Positions 9,173-17,643 of a stretch of DNA of 64,000 nt are shown piece by piece (the stretch's first letter is position 1; every line of letters starts with the position of its first letter). Under the pieces are notes generated by a model. The model searched no databases and was not told where the DNA came from. It saw nothing but the letters and a program-made list of their open reading frames with translations. The stretch comes from Paludibacteraceae bacterium (GTDB lineage Bacteria > Bacteroidota > Bacteroidia > Bacteroidales > Paludibacteraceae). Made by a program: the position numbers and the translations under genes. Where the stretch lies: assembly GCA_031292565.1 (NCBI GenBank), contig JARLGW010000011.1:1-64000 (forward strand). The letters are read 5' to 3'.

Positions 9173-9393
9173 GATTCATTTAAAATTAAATTTTCCTTGA
9201 GAATGAATTCTTCAAGGGTTTAGTTGTGAATGTCATTTGGCGATGAGGAAGCATTACCCCTCAGTACTAATAATTCTAAATTAGGCTATTAGATACTTGA
9301 TTAATTTTTATATTTGTACTTTCCTGATGATGGGAGTTACACCTCCTTTCTTTTTTAAGGTTCCGTGTCGGTGTTGCAGCACCGGTGCGGAAC
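9173..9393. repeat. Intergenic direct repeat, copy A
   Basis: Matches 10994-11214 with a constant offset of 1821 bases and therefore no net gain or loss of length, with scattered substitutions. It holds an AT-rich stretch, a TATATTTG box on the + strand and the long hairpin at its right end. It probably arose with duplication of the beta-helix gene. Confidence 0.8.
9360..9393 (-). repeat. Conserved 3' hairpin, copy 1
   Basis: 14-bp stem (arms 9360-9373 and 9380-9393, three G-U pairs, 6-base loop) placed 17 bases after the stop of the leftward beta-helix gene. No T run follows on the minus strand, so it is not a standard intrinsic terminator. Copies at 11181-11214 and 12710-12743 keep the pairing. 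Confidence 0.7.
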
Positions 9394-9409
9394 TACTTTT
9401 ATATTTCGG

Positions 9410-10771
9410 TTATTTTACAATTACTTTTTGCACGTTATTGCCTACGCGCACAATATACACCCCGGCAATTGGCATTGTGAACTCGGTTTTCACCCCTTGA
9501 GCTACGAGTTGTCCCATCGTGTTGAAAATGCTTACTGACGAAGAACCATTTTCTATACAGATAGTTTGATTGTGGCTGTATATCTTTTGCATGGCTTCAT
9601 GGTAGAGCAGAACAGCCGATGGCGATTGATACTCATAAGCTCCCATGTCTATCGTATTGTTGCTAATGCGTTTGTGCCCGGCAATATCAGTGGTTATGGT
9701 GTCGGGTAGGTAGCTGTTGCTTCCCATATTAATGGCAGGGCTACTCTTTTGCAAACTATAGTCTCCATTACCTACAAAGAGAGGATCGGTGTTGAGAATA
9801 TTCCCGTTACCTGAAAGGTTAAGGTTGCTAGAACCAATTAGGTTGTTGGTAGCTGTGATGGTACCAATACTATCATTGTATATATCTTGAGTAGCATTGT
9901 TGTTGGTCACAATGCTGTTGTAAAGTTTTAGCTGTTGATCGTTATAGATGCCTACACCTACATTATCAACAATGGTTGAATTTGTAATTGTTAGTGATGT
10001 TGTTTTTGGGTCTAAATTGTCTAATTTATAGTTAATTACAGTTCCCGCATTTGACGTATTACCCGTAAAAAGACAATTGATTACTACGGCAATACCTCTA
10101 TTTGTTAATCCAGCATAATTTCCTTTGTTTCCTTTAAATAAACAATTATTTAATATAATACTTCCTCCGTTATGATTATAAAGAGAGCCTTGATCAGATC
10201 CATAATTATTCGTAAATATTGTATTATTTATATAAGCTTCTCCACTATTACTAATAGCTCCTATTCCATTTGAATTGCAAGTATTATTATCAAATAAGCA
10301 ATTATTTATTTTTAATGTACCTGCATTCTGGATTGCTCCGGCAAAATCTCCCGATTTATTATTTTTAAAAAAACAATTATTTAATATTACATTATTGTTG
10401 GGGGCAATAATCATGGAACCTCCACAGGTATAAAAATAACCATCCTTTAATGTCAAGTTGCTGAGAGTTGTTGTTACTCCAGTATTTGAAAGCACAAAGT
10501 GGCGGGAATTTGGAGCCAACATTGTGATTGTGGTAGTACTATTTTTGTTGCCTGTGATTGTAATGTTTTTTTCTAATCGAATTACAGTCGATAGCGTTAT
10601 TGAAGTTACACTACTATCAAAGATAATACTGTCGTTAGCATTAGCATCTAGCACAGCTTGGCGCAAGGTGCCCGCGCCGGAGTCGGCACTACTGGTTACG
10701 GTAATTGTTTTAGCACACATACTGCTTGCTACAAGTAGTAGTGCAATAAGGATTGGAAGTGTTTTTTTCAT
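9410..10771 (-). CDS. Secreted right-handed beta-helix surface protein, copy 1
   Basis: 453 residues. Signal peptide MKKTLPILIALLLVASSMCA, then KTITVTSSADSGAGTLRQAV and a run of short N-rich beta-helix coils (LNNCFFKNN, INNCLFDNN, VINCLFTGNTS) to about residue 330, followed by DPLFVGNGDYSL...GAYEYQ, the end signature of choice-of-anchor Q/beta-helix proteins. The last 60 residues (ICIENGSSSVSIFNTMGQLV through VYIVRVGNNVQKVIVK) are T9SS type A-like but lack the usual YPNP opening. Inferred: a surface-exposed beta-solenoid. Its first 110 residues are almost identical to copy 3 (12762-14171), whereas the solenoid core has diverged, as expected for recombining paralogues. Confidence 0.85.
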   Translation of the reverse strand: MKKTLPILIALLLVASSMCAKTITVTSSADSGAGTLRQAVLDANANDSIIFDSSVTSITLSTVIRLEKNITITGNKNSTTTITMLAPNSRHFVLSNTGVTTTLSNLTLKDGYFYTCGGSMIIAPNNNVILNNCFFKNNKSGDFAGAIQNAGTLKINNCLFDNNTCNSNGIGAISNSGEAYINNTIFTNNYGSDQGSLYNHNGGSIILNNCLFKGNKGNYAGLTNRGIAVVINCLFTGNTSNAGTVINYKLDNLDPKTTSLTITNSTIVDNVGVGIYNDQQLKLYNSIVTNNNATQDIYNDSIGTITATNNLIGSSNLNLSGNGNILNTDPLFVGNGDYSLQKSSPAINMGSNSYLPDTITTDIAGHKRISNNTIDMGAYEYQSPSAVLLYHEAMQKIYSHNQTICIENGSSSVSIFNTMGQLVAQGVKTEFTMPIAGVYIVRVGNNVQKVIVK

Positions 10772-10975
10772 AATTATTTTAGGTTAATGTTTTTTCATCC
10801 TGTTTTAATTAATAGAACCTTCGGCAGTATTCCTGATTAGTGCTTATTGTATAGTTTGGAATTTTTTTTTCTTGCATAAACGAAGAAATAAACTAACAAA
10901 CAATAGGTTTCTTTGTGGTAACACATAAATATTGCTGTTAAAATAATTGCCATAAAATAATACAAATATAAGTTA
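10430..10975. repeat. Long direct repeat covering the 5' end and leader of beta-helix copy 1
   Basis: About 550 bases, covering codons 1 to about 112 of the leftward gene plus about 200 bases upstream, match 13830-14386 closely with a few substitutions and one small indel. The gene-free stretch 10772-11232 is accounted for by this repeat and by repeat copy B; no further gene was seen there. Confidence 0.8.
10963..10970 (-). promoter_or_regulatory. -7-like element before beta-helix copy 1
   Basis: On the minus strand the sequence reads TATATTTG, matching Bacteroidetes TAnnTTTG, about 190 bases before the start codon. No TTG at 19-21 bases was found. The duplicated leader of copy 3 has TATACTTG at the matching place, breaking the TTTG core. 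Confidence 0.4.
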
Positions 10976-10993
10976 AAAAATTTCATTCATTGT

Positions 10994-11214
10994 GATTCAT
11001 TTAAAATTAAATTTTCCTTGAGAACGAATTCTTCAAGTGTTTAGTTGTTAATGTCATTGGGCGGTAAGGCGACACCACACCTTAGTGCTAATAATTCTAA
11101 ATTAGGTTATTAGGTATCTGATTATATTTTATATTTGTAACTTCCTGATGAAGGGGGTTACACCTCCTTTCTTTTTTAAGGTTCCGTGTCGGTGTGTCAG
11201 CACTGGTGCGGAAC
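10994..11214. repeat. Intergenic direct repeat, copy B
   Basis: Partner of 9173-9393, same length and same order of elements, ending with hairpin copy 2. Confidence 0.8.
11181..11214 (-). repeat. Conserved 3' hairpin, copy 2
   Basis: Arms 11181-11194 and 11201-11214, loop TGTCAG, 19 bases after the stop of beta-helix copy 2. A C-to-T change in the 3' arm relative to copy 1 turns a G-C pair into G-U, so pairing is kept. Confidence 0.7.
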
Positions 11215-11232
11215 CGCCGTTTATACTAATAT

Positions 11233-12678
11233 TTATTTTACAATTACTTTTTGCACCACGGCACCAGCTTTCAGGATATAAATACCCGGTGCCGGCACGG
11301 GAAATTCTACGCCGTAGCCACTGCTTATCCGTTGTCCACTGGCGGTGTATATTTGTTTCTGCCCGGTGATGTTGGTTACTATTATTCGTCCACTAGTGGC
11401 GTACACTAGGATGCCACTAGTGGCAGGTATGTTTTGAATAGACAAGCCATTAACATACTCATACGCACCCATGTCTATCAGGCTGCCTGATACACGTGCT
11501 TTACCCTGTAGGTCGAGCTTAATACTGTCGGGCAAGTAGTTATTGTTGCCTGCATTTATGGCAGGACTACCCGCTTGTAAACTATAATCTCCATTGCCTA
11601 CAAATTTTGGAGCAATATTTATTATGTTATTGTTTCCGCTCAAATCCACGTTGCTACTGCCTATCAGATTGTTGGCAGCGGTTAACCCGCTATTGGTTGT
11701 GTACACATCCGTGGTGCTGTCCCACACGATGTTGTTGTAGAGTTTTGCCGTGCCATAACTATTGTACACACCTATGGCTTTATTACCGGCTATGGTATTA
11801 TTTACAAGCGTTAAAGTGCTGCTATAGCCACTTGATTGCCCGTTGAAAATGGTTGCAGATGATGATGAACTACAAATGTTATTGACAAACAATGTATTAG
11901 CAATAAATACCGTGCTATTCATATCGTTTGAAAACGCACTGCAAGAACTACCACTATTGGCATTGAATGTGCAATTGATTAGATTGATGGCACCACCAAA
12001 GTTGTTAAACACGGTGCCGCCATATATTCCTGTATTAATGTTACTGCTAAATGTACAGTTTATTGTATTCATATTTCCTTGATTGAAAATGGCACTTCCG
12101 GAAGGAGCACTATTATTTTCAAAAAAACTATTTGAAATGTAAGCTGTAGAATTTGGAGCAGTTCCTAAAGCCCCACCTTCACCACAATTATTTTGATAAA
12201 ATTCACAACTATCAACATAAAGAGTTGCCCCTGTACAATTGTTAATGCCTGCTCCAAATCTAAGTATTTTGTTATTGGTAAATACACAGTTGGTTACAGT
12301 CAAAACTCCATAGTTAACTACAGCACCTGCACATGTGGAAACAACGTTTACATCTCTAAAAATCAAATTATTAACTTTTACTGCCGCTCCTGTTTGAATC
12401 ACAAACTCCCATAAATAGTATCCGGCAGATACTGATATTGAGGTTTTTGTGGTAGAACTTCCGTTGATAGTAAGATTTTTATCAAGTATTAATTGATTTG
12501 AAAGAACTATCTTTGAAATATTTGCATCAAAAACAATACTGTCGTTAGCGTTGGCATCCAGCACGGCTTGGCGCAAGGTACCCGCGCCGGAGTCGGCACT
12601 ACTGGTTACAGTAATTGTTTTGCAAAATGCAGAACTAGAGATTACCGTTAAGATTAAAAGAATTATTAGTTTTTTCAT
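11233..12678 (-). CDS. Secreted right-handed beta-helix surface protein, copy 2
   Basis: 481 residues. Signal peptide MKKLIILLILTVISSSAFC, then the same KTITVTSSADSGAGTLRQAV entry motif as its neighbours. The core has many NCxFxxN-type coils (VTNCVFTNNK, VDSCEFYQNN, LINCTFNANS) to about residue 340, then PKFVGNGDYSL and DMGAYEYV. The C terminus from about residue 415, with IIVTNITGQKQIYTASGQRI and PGIYILKAGAVVQKVIVK, is a T9SS type A-like signal. It is the most diverged of the three tandem paralogues outside its first 45 residues. Only 83 bases, including hairpin copy 3, separate its start from the stop of copy 3, so readthrough from the upstream gene is possible. No enzymatic motif was seen; ligand or adhesion target unknown. 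Confidence 0.85.
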   Translation of the reverse strand: MKKLIILLILTVISSSAFCKTITVTSSADSGAGTLRQAVLDANANDSIVFDANISKIVLSNQLILDKNLTINGSSTTKTSISVSAGYYLWEFVIQTGAAVKVNNLIFRDVNVVSTCAGAVVNYGVLTVTNCVFTNNKILRFGAGINNCTGATLYVDSCEFYQNNCGEGGALGTAPNSTAYISNSFFENNSAPSGSAIFNQGNMNTINCTFSSNINTGIYGGTVFNNFGGAINLINCTFNANSGSSCSAFSNDMNSTVFIANTLFVNNICSSSSSATIFNGQSSGYSSTLTLVNNTIAGNKAIGVYNSYGTAKLYNNIVWDSTTDVYTTNSGLTAANNLIGSSNVDLSGNNNIINIAPKFVGNGDYSLQAGSPAINAGNNNYLPDSIKLDLQGKARVSGSLIDMGAYEYVNGLSIQNIPATSGILVYATSGRIIVTNITGQKQIYTASGQRISSGYGVEFPVPAPGIYILKAGAVVQKVIVK

Positions 12679-12709
12679 AATATGTTTGTTTTAGGATTTC
12701 TTTTTTAAG

Positions 12710-12743
12710 GTTCCGCGTTGGTGTGTCAGCACTGGCGCGGAAC
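12710..12743 (-). repeat. Conserved 3' hairpin, copy 3
   Basis: Arms 12710-12723 and 12730-12743, loop TGTCAG, 19 bases after the stop of beta-helix copy 3. Changes on both arms relative to copies 1 and 2 (TG to CG facing TG to CG) convert wobble pairs into Watson-Crick pairs. Confidence 0.7.
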
Positions 12744-12761
12744 TGCCGTTTATACTAATAT

Positions 12762-14171
12762 TTATTTCACAATTATTTTTTGTGTTTTATCTCCTACTCG
12801 CACAATATACACCCCAGCTACAGGCACCGTGAATTGGGTATTTGTTCCTCGTGTAATGAGTTGACTCATTACATTGTAAACGCTAATCGGCGAGGACGCA
12901 TTTTCTATATAAATAGTTTGGTTCCGGCTATAGATTCTTAGGTTGTCATTATAATTAATAGGAATATCAGCCGACTTATTCTGAAATTCGTAGGCTCCTA
13001 AATCTATCGTCTTATCACTAATGCGTCGATTGTTGGCTAAGTCTATGTTTATTAAACTGGTATCTATAAAGCTATTGTCCCCTGCATTTATGGCAGGGCT
13101 ACTTTTCTGCAAGCTAAAGTCTCCATTGCCTACAAAGAGGGGGTCTGTGTTGAGTATGTTCCCGTTGGCGGATAACGCAACATTGCTGGTACCTATCAGA
13201 TTGTTATTCGCGGTTATCGTACCGATGCTATCATTGTAAATATCTTGGGTTGCATTGTTGTTAGTTACAATGCTGTTATAGAGCCTAATCGTCTGATCGT
13301 TGTATATACCTTTGCCAACATTGTTAGTGATAGTTGTATTTACAATCGTAAGTGAAGTTGATCCAACGTCATAGCTCCCTAAGTTAAAGTTAAATATTGT
13401 TCCCTGATTTTTAAAGTCAATAGAAGTATTGCCAGTGAACAGACAATTAACAACATTCGCACTACCTCTATTAAGAAGCCCTCCAGAAACATCCCCTTGA
13501 TTTCCTTTAAACAAACAGTTATTTATGGTAAGAGTGCCTTGTCTGTTGTATAGTGCACCTGCTGATGGGACATACGATGTTGAAGAATTTACTACCTCTG
13601 TTTTATTACTTATAAATGTTGTATTACTTATTTTTATCTCTCCATCATTTATAATTGCCCCAGCACCATATGAGCTACAAATATTATTATTAAAGACACA
13701 ATTGTTTATTGTAAGTTTACCTATATTATCAATAGCTCCTGCAATTTTATCGGCCTTATTGTCAGTAAAAAAACAATTATTCAGGGTGAGAAAATTGCCC
13801 TGTAAAATGTATATTGATCCCCCGCAAGTGTAGAAATAACCATCCTTTAATATCAAGTTGTTAAGAGTTGCTGTCACTCCAGTATTCGGAAGCACAAAAT
13901 GGCGGGAATTTGGAGCCAACATTGTAGTCGTGGTAGTGCTATTTTTGTTGCCTGTGATTGTAATGTTTTTTTCTAATCGAATTACAGTCGATAGGGTTAT
14001 TGAAGTTACACTACTATCAAAGATAATACTGTCGTTAGCATTAGCATCTAGCACAGCTTGGCGCAAGGTACCTGCACCGGAGTCAGCACTACTGGTTACC
14101 GTGATTGTTTTAGCACAAACACAGCTTGCTACAAGTAGTAGTGCGATAAGGATTGCAAGTGTTTTTTTCAT
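12762..14171 (-). CDS. Secreted right-handed beta-helix surface protein, copy 3
   Basis: 469 residues. Signal peptide MKKTLAILIALLLVASCVCA and the KTITVTSSADSGAGTLRQAV motif; residues 1 to about 112 nearly match copy 1. The solenoid core (LNNCFFTDNK, INNCVFNNNI, VVNCLFTGNTS) is different, and the region NSIVTNNNATQDIYNDSIGT is again shared with copy 1. It ends with DLGAYEFQ and a T9SS-like tail (IENASSPISVYNVMSQLI through GVYIVRVGDKTQKIIVK). The patchwork of near-identical and diverged blocks suggests gene conversion between the paralogues. It is first of the three in transcription order; its leader is the duplicate of that in front of copy 1 but with a changed -7 box. Confidence 0.85.
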   Translation of the reverse strand: MKKTLAILIALLLVASCVCAKTITVTSSADSGAGTLRQAVLDANANDSIIFDSSVTSITLSTVIRLEKNITITGNKNSTTTTTMLAPNSRHFVLPNTGVTATLNNLILKDGYFYTCGGSIYILQGNFLTLNNCFFTDNKADKIAGAIDNIGKLTINNCVFNNNICSSYGAGAIINDGEIKISNTTFISNKTEVVNSSTSYVPSAGALYNRQGTLTINNCLFKGNQGDVSGGLLNRGSANVVNCLFTGNTSIDFKNQGTIFNFNLGSYDVGSTSLTIVNTTITNNVGKGIYNDQTIRLYNSIVTNNNATQDIYNDSIGTITANNNLIGTSNVALSANGNILNTDPLFVGNGDFSLQKSSPAINAGDNSFIDTSLINIDLANNRRISDKTIDLGAYEFQNKSADIPINYNDNLRIYSRNQTIYIENASSPISVYNVMSQLITRGTNTQFTVPVAGVYIVRVGDKTQKIIVK

Positions 14172-14608
14172 AATTATTTTAGGTTAATGTTTTTTCATCC
14201 CGTTTTAATTAATAGAACCTTCGGCAGTATTCCTGATTAGTGCTTGTTGTATAGTTTGAAATTTATTTTTTGTTTCTTGCATAAACGAAGAAATAAGCTA
14301 ACAAACACTAGGTTTCTTTATAGTAGCACATAAATATTGCTATTAAAATAGTTGCCGTAAAACAATACAAGTATAAGTTAAAAAATTAACAATTAAAGGG
14401 GTGATTTGTGTTAAATTTCATTTAAAATACTGTTTCTTTTTTGTATCGGTAGAAGATGAGTTTTAGATGTTGTTAAAAAGGAGACAGAGCGGTTATAAAT
14501 TTACGTTCAGCAATTTTACATTCATCCGTATATATGGAGTAAAAATAGTAAGGGTGACAACTATTCGATGTTGCTCTTATTGTTACAAAATACGCTTTAT
14601 ATCTAAGT
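14172..14608. other. Gene-free spacer with duplicated leader
   Basis: The left half (to about 14386) is the duplicate of the leader of beta-helix copy 1. The right half is AT-rich; no coding pattern, convincing hairpin or promoter was recognised. It separates the end of the efflux operon from the beta-helix cluster. Confidence 0.5.
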
Positions 14609-15718
14609 TTAATTCCGTTTTCTATACCGGGCTACGGCTAATGAGAATACGGCTGCACCAAAAATAAGCATCGTGTAGAACTCTTTAGATATGTCGTTGA
14701 GCGACGCTCCTTTTAAAATGATGCCTCGCATTATTTTTACAAAATAATAAAGCGGGTTTACTCTGTCCATGTACTGAGCCCACATGGGCATGCTTTCTAC
14801 CGGGGTAAAGAGTCCGCTCATCATTACAAATATCATGATAAAGAAAAATCCGCCAAATGTAACTTGTTGCTGCGTTTCGCTGATGGTTGAAATAAATAGA
14901 CCGATTGACAATACCAATATTAAATATACGGACGTGGCTCCGAAAAGCGTGACTAAACTTCCGCGCATAGGCATCCCGAATACTATATGGGCTAGCGTTA
15001 GTCCAAATGCCAGTTCAAAAAGTCCGATAAATAAGAATGGAATTAATTTGCCCCCTATTAATTGCCATTTTTGAATGGGGGTAACGTTAATTTGTTCTAT
15101 TGTCCCTAATTCTTTTTCACGCACTAGATTCATCCCGCCAAGCATCATTCCAACCACCGTGATAAGGATAACCAATATGCCCGGAGCCATGTAAATTTTA
15201 TAATTCAGCTCCGTGTTATATACGTAACGACTAACCACGTTGATTGCATTTCCGTTTTGTCCGTCTGCTTTTTGTATCAAAATTTCTTTATTGAAATCCA
15301 TAATGATGGACGAAAGATAACCTGACCCTAATTGGGCTGCATTGCCTACAATGGCATCGACTAGTATTTGTACGTCGGGATTTGTTTTTGTGTTTAACTT
15401 TTTGTCAAAATCACGCGGAATACATAATGCGAGATCAATTTTGTTTCCGCGCATCAGTTTTTCAGCCTCATCCTGCGAGTTTACAATATAATTGACATGA
15501 AAAATAGGGTTGTTCCCGATGCGGTTGATTAATTGTGTTGAGCTAGTGGAACGGTCGTTGTCAACCACTGCCATATCAATTCGCTTTACTTCAAATGTGG
15601 CCGCGAAAGCAAGCACCAGCAGTTGGAATAGAGGCAGTACAAATATGATGGGTAACATGGCTTTGTTACGAAATATTTGGATAAATTCTTTTTGGAGAAT
15701 GTATAAGAAAATTCTCAT
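14609..15718 (-). CDS. ABC-2 type efflux permease, YbhR-like
   Basis: 369 residues. One N-terminal membrane helix (IIFVLPLFQLLVLAFAATF), a large extracytoplasmic domain to about residue 175, then five more hydrophobic segments, the standard ABC-2 permease plan. The cytoplasmic turn NLVREKELGTIEQINVTPIQ is the conserved coupling motif of this family. It is the last gene of a leftward operon with a second permease, two ATPases, a membrane-fusion lipoprotein and a TolC-like channel, the same set as E. coli YbhGFSR plus an outer membrane component. Substrate not readable from sequence; family members export drugs or other toxic small molecules. The start 21 bases after the preceding gene supports co-transcription. 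Confidence 0.88.
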   Translation of the reverse strand: MRIFLYILQKEFIQIFRNKAMLPIIFVLPLFQLLVLAFAATFEVKRIDMAVVDNDRSTSSTQLINRIGNNPIFHVNYIVNSQDEAEKLMRGNKIDLALCIPRDFDKKLNTKTNPDVQILVDAIVGNAAQLGSGYLSSIIMDFNKEILIQKADGQNGNAINVVSRYVYNTELNYKIYMAPGILVILITVVGMMLGGMNLVREKELGTIEQINVTPIQKWQLIGGKLIPFLFIGLFELAFGLTLAHIVFGMPMRGSLVTLFGATSVYLILVLSIGLFISTISETQQQVTFGGFFFIMIFVMMSGLFTPVESMPMWAQYMDRVNPLYYFVKIMRGIILKGASLNDISKEFYTMLIFGAAVFSLAVARYRKRN

Positions 15719-15739
15719 AATAAATTGATATTTATAATG

Positions 15740-16915
15740 TTATTCCAACCTTATTTTAAATTTCTTGAAACTAATGAAAAGGAACAACGCGGCAAGGCTC
15801 ATTAATATAAGCGTTTGGTACCACAAAATATCTAAGGTTCCTCCTTTAAGCATGATACTCCGGTTGATTTCGATAAACCATCGTGGGGGTATAACATTGG
15901 ATAATATTTGTAATGCTATCGGCATGTTTTTTACAGGAAAAATAAAGCCTGAAAGCAAAATGGTGGGCATCATCAGGCCGAACCCGGACATGGCCATAGC
16001 CGACATTTGGCTTGAAACCAAGGATGAAATCATAATACCCAAACTTAGAGCTAGAAAAATGTAAAGGAGTATCTCGAACATCAATAGTACTAAACTCCCT
16101 TTTACGGGGACACCGAAAACCTGAGTGCCAACAACGAGTATCACGATGGCATTGATGATAGACAGGCAAAAATAAGGGGTTACTTTTCCTAAAATAATTT
16201 GCAAGGGTTTCAAGGGTGAGGCTAACAATATTTCCATAGTACCGGTTTCTTTTTCGCGGGTGATGGTAATGGCTGTCATCATGGCTGAAATAAGCATCAG
16301 TATCATGGCAAAGAGTCCCGGTACAAAGTTATAGGACTCTTTCATGTTTTCATTGTAAAGCATCCTGGTTTTGATGTTGATGCTTGCCGGGTTGTTTTTC
16401 AATACGGATAGCGATTGACTGTAACTGCTTATAATGGCGTTGGTGTAATTTATAATCAATTGGGAGGTATTCGGTTCCGAAGCATCGGCCAGCAACTGGA
16501 TGTTTGCCTTTCCGTTTGCTACATAGTTTTTAGAAAAATTGGGCTCAAATACGATGATTTCTTTAACCCGTCCGCTGCGGAGCAACTCGTTGTATTCCGA
16601 TGGTGAATGAGCTATCTCTGTAATTTTAAAATAAGAGGAAGCATTAATCTGTTGAATTAGTTGCTTGGTCATTTCATCGTGTGAATAGTCGGCAATGGCA
16701 ACCTTAATGTTTTTCACTTCGTTGGTTAGTGCATATCCAAATAATAAAAGTTGTGCCAACGGAATGCCAAACAAGATAATCAGTGTTCGTCGATCGCGCA
16801 AAATATGTAGAAACTCTTTGTAGAGAAAGGCTCCAAATCGGGTGCTTCTAACTTTTCGGCTTATGGTGATGAATATATTTTTCATTTGGTTTTCGCCCTT
16901 TTGATTAATTTTCAC
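15740..16915 (-). CDS. ABC-2 type efflux permease, YbhS-like
   Basis: 391 residues. Same topology as its partner: a first helix (LIILFGIPLAQLLLFGYAL), a periplasmic domain to about residue 200, and five further helices; the motif TREKETGTMEILLASPLKPL is the ABC-2 coupling signature. The start used overlaps the upstream ATPase gene by 11 bases, and an internal ATG at codon 11 (MKNIFITISRK) would remove most of the overlap, so the exact start is uncertain. It probably forms a heterodimeric membrane part with the downstream permease, driven by the two ATPases upstream. Confidence 0.88.
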   Translation of the reverse strand: MKINQKGENQMKNIFITISRKVRSTRFGAFLYKEFLHILRDRRTLIILFGIPLAQLLLFGYALTNEVKNIKVAIADYSHDEMTKQLIQQINASSYFKITEIAHSPSEYNELLRSGRVKEIIVFEPNFSKNYVANGKANIQLLADASEPNTSQLIINYTNAIISSYSQSLSVLKNNPASINIKTRMLYNENMKESYNFVPGLFAMILMLISAMMTAITITREKETGTMEILLASPLKPLQIILGKVTPYFCLSIINAIVILVVGTQVFGVPVKGSLVLLMFEILLYIFLALSLGIMISSLVSSQMSAMAMSGFGLMMPTILLSGFIFPVKNMPIALQILSNVIPPRWFIEINRSIMLKGGTLDILWYQTLILMSLAALFLFISFKKFKIRLE

Positions 16916-17639
16916 CTCGTGCTATGCGTAAAAACACTTCATCCATGTTTTGAACGTTGTATTTCTCCTTCAATTTCTGAGGCGTATCTAAGTCAACGAT
17001 TTTTCCTTCCGACATAATGGATACCCTGTTGCAATATTCGGCTTCATCCATGTAGTGGGTGGTTACAAATACAGTAATTCCTTTTTCGGCAGCTTCGTAA
17101 ATTAAGTTCCAAAACTGTCGGCGGGTTACAGGGTCAACACCTCCGGTAGGTTCATCCAAAAACACAATTTTTGGTCGGTGCAATATGGCAATGGAGAATG
17201 CCAATTTTTGTTTCCAGCCTAGTGGCAAGCTACCTATTCGTTCGTTGGCATACTCAGTAAGCTCCAAGCGGTTTAGCATGTTGCGTGTACGTTCTTTCCG
17301 TTCTTTTATCGGAATGCCGTAAATGCTGCCGTAGAAACGTATGTTCTCGTTAATAGTGAGGTCTTCGTAAAGCGAAAACTTCTGGCTCATGTACCCGATG
17401 TGTTTTTTTATTTGTTCGGTTTCTTTATAGATGTCGTATCCCGCCACTGTCAGTTTGCCTGAAGTGGGTTTGGAAAGCCCACATAGAATTCTGATAGCCG
17501 TGGTTTTGCCAGCTCCGTTGGCTCCAAGGAAACCGAATATCTCTCCTTGTTCTACTTCAAAATTAAGGTGGTCGTTTGCAACAAAATCCCCGAATTTCTT
17601 CACCATATCTTTTACTACAATAGCTTTATCCATATTCAA
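16905..17639 (-). CDS. ABC efflux ATP-binding protein with canonical Walker motifs but degenerate signature loop
   Basis: 244 residues, the length of a single nucleotide-binding domain. Walker A GANGAGKTT near residue 37, Walker B VFLDEPTGGVD with the catalytic Glu, and the H-loop TTHYMDEA are intact. The signature loop is LPLGWKQ rather than LSGGQ, as in the C-terminal half of YbhF-type ATPases. Its neighbour (17644-18570) has the opposite pattern, so the two would build one good and one weak ATP site as a heterodimer. ATP hydrolysis by this pair is expected to drive the two ABC-2 permeases encoded downstream. The gap to the upstream ATPase gene is 4 bases. Confidence 0.9.
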   Translation of the reverse strand: MNMDKAIVVKDMVKKFGDFVANDHLNFEVEQGEIFGFLGANGAGKTTAIRILCGLSKPTSGKLTVAGYDIYKETEQIKKHIGYMSQKFSLYEDLTINENIRFYGSIYGIPIKERKERTRNMLNRLELTEYANERIGSLPLGWKQKLAFSIAILHRPKIVFLDEPTGGVDPVTRRQFWNLIYEAAEKGITVFVTTHYMDEAEYCNRVSIMSEGKIVDLDTPQKLKEKYNVQNMDEVFLRIARGEN

Positions 17640-17643
17640 TAAA

